NCBI GenBank assembly: GCA_032622095.1
Contig: CP136064.1
Location: forward strand, 146,149,797 to 146,213,796
Source: Siphonodentalium dalli
Taxonomy: Eukaryota > Mollusca > Scaphopoda > Gadilida > Siphonodentaliidae
Reading direction: 5' to 3'
DNA: 64,000 nt
The notes under the pieces were generated by a model, which had not been told where the DNA came from, made no database searches, and was given only the letters and a program-made list of their open reading frames with translations. This document shows, piece after piece, positions 61,156 through 64,000 of the stretch; position 1 is the stretch's first letter; each line of letters begins with the position of its first letter. The position numbers were made by a program, and so were the translations under genes.

Positions 61156-62140
61156 AGTTTAAACAGTATTTATTTTTCCCTCTATGGACATTCAGATAAA
61201 TAATTACAATAGATACAAATTTAGAAGAAAAATGGGATTAGGCAACAAGCCATAGGCTTATTTGAAGCCCCCTCCCTTGACAATGGCACAGCCCTACTTG
61301 ACTGCAAGTCAAGTAGGGGTAAATAATAGAGGCATAAAAAAGATCCATAGAAAGAAGAAATATGAGGTGGAGGCGAGACAAAGGGACAGAAGATAATGTC
61401 AGAATTTTAGAGAGAAGGTCAGAGTACAGAGTGTGAGGTGTAATTATATATCTGAACATGCATATAATTAATTTCAAATAAACCAAAAAGATATATAATA
61501 ACACATTTCAAGGAAATAAAAAGTATTTATACATAATTTGTTATTGGAAAAATAACCATGTGAACATCTGCAGTGGTCCATCGACCCGACGACCCACGTT
61601 GGAGAGACAAATAGCATCTCGGTTTATGATGTACCATGCAAGTTCAATATTGCAATTTTGGAACAGCTTAAGAGAAGAATCGTTGAAAGCGATTACTGGT
61701 TATTATAAATTTCTGAGCTGCCAAGAAGATTTTTTTATTAGTTTCATAGGATAATTCATCAGATCCCCATAGTAATAATTCACTAGTTATTGTTACATCA
61801 GATAGGGTATTAAGAAGTTCTTCTCTGTGTGAGGTATATTGAGCGCATTCCCGAAAAAAATGTCTAGCAGTTTCAATGCAACCACACATGCAATAAGGCA
61901 AGTCTTTGAGGTGGTTATCTTTTAGATCGCTGTTAAGATTGCTACATCTTAATCTCAGCCTGGTGTGGTAAATTTGAGCTGTCCTAGAATAGCTGGTAAA
62001 GTAGTATTTAGGCTTTAATATATCAGGTTTAAGATTGCGTTTGAAATCGCCTATTGAAGTTGCTTCTTTAACAGAGTCTGGGAGTACATTCCACGAACGG
62101 ACAGACGACGGAAGAAAGGATTGCATATAGTAATCATTAA
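61156..62140 (-). mobile_element. LINE copy IV, 985 bp, inserted in the array
   Basis: A severely 5'-truncated LINE on the minus strand. CCTTT flanks both sides (61151-61155 and 62141-62145), and joining the flanks restores the array unit CTAAATCCTTTGGC-type sequence. On the minus strand its 3' UTR has a 12-bp hairpin (61292-61318), then the shared hairpin (61247-61259, AAGCC-TAT-GGCTT) and the end AAATAAATACTGTTTAAACT. Confidence 0.9.
61668..62140 (-). pseudogene. LINE IV C-terminal fragment
   Basis: About 157 codons without internal stop. It starts within the protein at N-D-Y-Y-M-Q-S-F-L-P, aligning with the same region of copy I (Y-D-Y-Y-M-D-S-F-L-P). It carries the C-terminal cluster C-M-C-G-C-I-E-T-A-R-H-F-F-R-E-C and ends with F-I-I-T-S-N-R-F, as in copies I and III. 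No RT core. The frame is intact simply because the copy is short and fairly recent. Confidence 0.9.
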
Positions 62141-62500
62141 CCTTTGGCACAGGCTACAGATCGTACCTTTGGTCAGTTCATTATGAGATTTGTAAATGCT
62201 GTAGATGGGAACAAGTAATGTTGGGGTAATTCGGAAAATAACGTGGCTGCCGGTGGCCATTTTATAATTTACTCTTTGCATCACTAAATCCTTTAGCACA
62301 CCATAATCACCACATCCCAGATTCCATCATTATGAAACCTGTCATGAATGTTGATATTGACATGTACATATTGTCTTACTTAGACATTTCAATTATAGCA
62401 CCTTTCCTATTCCTCCATTTACTGTCAACTATTACATTATTCCCCTACCTAAGTTGAGCTACAGTGTCATTGACACTTTCATTTTTATTAGATTCAGAAC
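62141..62500. repeat. Array continuation and 3' module
   Basis: The array resumes after the LINE (GGCACAGGCTACAG, GTGGCTGCCGGTGGCC). From about 62370 it shows TTACTTAGACATTTCA, CCATTTACTGTCAACTATTA, ATTCCCC and TGTCATTGACACTTTCATTTTT, matching the module at 50715-50825 (copy B) and 48018-48130 (copy A). Confidence 0.75.
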
Positions 62501-62714
62501 ATTTCCTTTCCCAAGAAGACCAATTAAAAAACATTTGTCTCAAACCCAACTTACCTCCCGTATTCCATATCGACACTGAAAGTGAAAATAGAATTTCCCA
62601 GAAAAGTGTATCGGTATGCCTGTACGTAGAATTTTGACCGATGACACGTGGTAAATGATTGATGTCCACACGTCAAGTGCGCGATGGCGCCAGCTGCAGC
62701 GTTCCCCCATCCCG

Positions 62715-62726
62715 ATAAATAAAAGG
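62715..62726 (+). promoter_or_regulatory. Possible TATA-type element
   Basis: ATAAATAAAAGG in an otherwise GC-richer stretch, about 360 bp upstream of the open frame at 63078. It is only a sequence resemblance. Confidence 0.3.
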
Positions 62727-62739
62727 TCCCGAAACGGTG

Positions 62740-63037
62740 GCTAACTGCAAGATGGCTAACGCTAACGTGGCTATTTAATGCCCCGTTGTCAAGTAGTAAG
62801 TGTGTTCTGGCGGCGAGTCGAGCGGGACAGTCATAATTGCTTTGTCTGTCTGCTGTTCCTCTCGTCAGACGTTAGCACGAGTGATTTGTGTGGATTCGTA
62901 GCCTTAGGGAAGCAGCCGCCCTCGTGCTAACGCCGGAGTGAGATGGTTTTGGATTAGGCTCAGGACGGATTATGGAACTAATCCCCGACGCCGCGTTAGC
63001 TGCAATGCAAAGCAGCCGGATAGTGGACACTGTTAGC
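62740..63037. repeat. Seven GCTAAC/GTTAGC hexamers
   Basis: GCTAAC at 62740, 62755, 62761 and 62926; GTTAGC at 62871, 62995 and 63032. By chance about 0.15 would be expected in 300 bp counting both strands. Three lie within 27 bp. Possibly a binding-site cluster. Confidence 0.6.
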
Positions 63038-63077
63038 TGGCAACTCCAGGCTGACAGGGGCTATCTGGTCCTTTGCA

Positions 63078-63728
63078 TTGAAGGGGCCTCCAAAAAGAAA
63101 GACGCCAGCTAAGAGAAGAAGGGACGCCGCCAGACGGGCGAAACGGAAGAAGAAGGTGGTGGTGACTGTTGATCTGCCGGTCACCCCTCCCCGTGTTGTC
63201 CAGCCGACGTCCACTGTCACAGTCGGTGGGTCGGAGTTGTCTGAGAGACGCCCGGACGACCCGACCTGCCTGGAGACAGGCGACATTGCACCAGCTAAAA
63301 TGGACTCCGTTGATCAACCGGAGGTCCCTGCTGTCGTCACCATCCAGGTTCCCCATGCGGACTCGGAAATGGAGATAGAACCACCACCACCGATGACACC
63401 GAGGTACGAAGAGCAGCCGGTGTCACCACCCCACAGGGAGAGGGAGTCAAAGAAAGACAGATTCGACCGCATGCACTATGACACCGTTAACAAACTCCAA
63501 CAGGCCAGAGGAAACTACAGATTCACACAGGCAGACAAAGCCCTCACCATCGACAGAAACATCTACGAGGGTGCAGATGCGGCCGATCCAGCTGACAGGA
63601 AAATAAAATACTCCGTCCGAAACGAGGCTGGGGTAAAAGAAACCCATGTTTACTATCCACCCACTCCTTCGGAACCAGCAGCACGTCCAACAGAGGCAAA
63701 GAAACAACAAAAGAAGAAACCATATTAA
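63078..63728 (+). CDS. Unknown basic, proline-rich protein or exon
   Basis: I do not recognise this protein. The frame is open from 63024 to the TAA at 63726-63728. The first codon of the quoted interval is TTG; the first in-frame ATG is at 63300, so the true start is either there (142 residues) or in an upstream exon. The N-terminal part is strongly basic (P-K-R-K-T-P-A-K-R-R-R and A-K-R-K-K-K), like a nuclear localisation or nucleic-acid-binding region. The middle is proline- and glutamate-rich (E-P-P-P-P-M-T-P), followed by a charged segment with R-F-D-R-M-H-Y-D-T-V and a lysine-rich tail. GC content is higher than in neighbouring DNA. The stop lies at the junction with a dispersed repeat. 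It could be a Gag-like ORF of a retroelement or a host exon. Confidence 0.45.
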   Translation: MKGPPKRKTPAKRRRDAARRAKRKKKVVVTVDLPVTPPRVVQPTSTVTVGGSELSERRPDDPTCLETGDIAPAKMDSVDQPEVPAVVTIQVPHADSEMEIEPPPPMTPRYEEQPVSPPHRERESKKDRFDRMHYDTVNKLQQARGNYRFTQADKALTIDRNIYEGADAADPADRKIKYSVRNEAGVKETHVYYPPTPSEPAARPTEAKKQQKKKPY

Positions 63729-64000
63729 AGGTACTCAATGCGATCAGAGGGTCCTATATTACTATTTCTTTGGCTTTGGTGGTAAAACATAATTGATTCG
63801 AGTCGAGGAACCTACCAAACAACGCTCAGGGTGATCAGATATCGATATTTGAAGTTTCGTTATTTCTATTCTTTCTGTCCCAGAACACAGTCAGAATTGC
63901 GTTATTATTACCACTTGATTTTAGAGTTATCCATCCTTGTCTGTTTGAATAGTGTTTTGGTGTACACATCTCGAGCAGATTACGTAGTTAAGGGCAATTA
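63724..64000 (+). mobile_element. Partial copy of the 58.8-kb foldback element
   Basis: TTAAAGGTACTCAAT, ACTATTTCTTTGGCTT, TTGATTCGAGTCGAGGAA, CCCAGAACAC and TTGATTTTAGAGTTATCC appear in the same order as at 58808-59055. It lacks the outermost 30 bases of the left arm and continues beyond the window. Confidence 0.8.

Noticed and set aside
62640-63728. LTR retrotransposon with its 5' LTR before the unknown frame
   Set aside because: No second LTR, TG...CA boundaries, primer-binding site or polymerase domain within the window.
1-64000. tRNA and rRNA genes
   Set aside because: I scanned for conserved tRNA box-like motifs and rRNA signatures by eye and saw none; a covariance-model search would be needed to exclude short or diverged ones.

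Overview
This is eukaryotic, AT-rich, intergenic-type DNA made almost entirely of repeats and decayed mobile elements. I see no intact host gene, no rRNA or tRNA and nothing bacterial. The repeat vocabulary points to a marine lophotrochozoan, most likely a mollusc: many TACATGTA-type motifs, GGGCCATAACTCT tandem repeats, CATGGCCGCC repeats, CR1/L2-type LINEs and many small inverted-repeat transposons. This assignment rests on recollection of such genomes and is moderate to low in confidence.

Layout. 1-13057 is a homogeneous satellite with a 1240-bp unit (about 10.5 copies) that stops just past a perfect hairpin. 13301-14797 holds two further arrays (193 bp and 204 bp units). 16.7-18.4 kb is a dead 5'-truncated LINE. 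18.7-19.5 kb has a cluster of a 20-bp perfect palindrome. 20.1-20.9 kb is a minisatellite that flips orientation, next to a LINE tail. 22.2-24.4 kb has two tandem duplications. 24.9-25.3 kb is a Harbinger-like MITE. 25.7-29.4 kb is a long but broken LINE with a 2A-like motif, a PHD finger, an APE endonuclease and a reverse transcriptase.

30.7-39.7 kb is bounded by a 2-kb inverted repeat; its spacer contains tandem arrays and three tandem copies of a 133-bp palindrome related to one just outside the left arm. A second LINE family's C-terminus follows at 39.7-40.4 kb. 44.4-45.8 kb contains two MITEs. 46.8-51.0 kb is a tandem segmental duplication whose two copies serve as empty-site controls for a 527-bp TA-flanked MITE and a 1166-bp hAT-like element.

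53.4-57.5 kb is a 45-bp minisatellite split by a 2849-bp LINE with a 14-bp target-site duplication. 59.4-62.5 kb is a dimeric 319-bp array split by a 985-bp LINE on the minus strand with a 5-bp duplication. The end of the window is more GC-rich: a 651-bp open frame encoding a basic, proline-rich unknown protein (63078-63728), preceded by a cluster of GCTAAC hexamers.

No coordinated gene system is visible. The best-supported biology is mobile-element biology: several LINE copies share a 3'-terminal hairpin and end motif, non-autonomous DNA transposons have boundaries that can be proved inside the window, and arrays have served as insertion targets.
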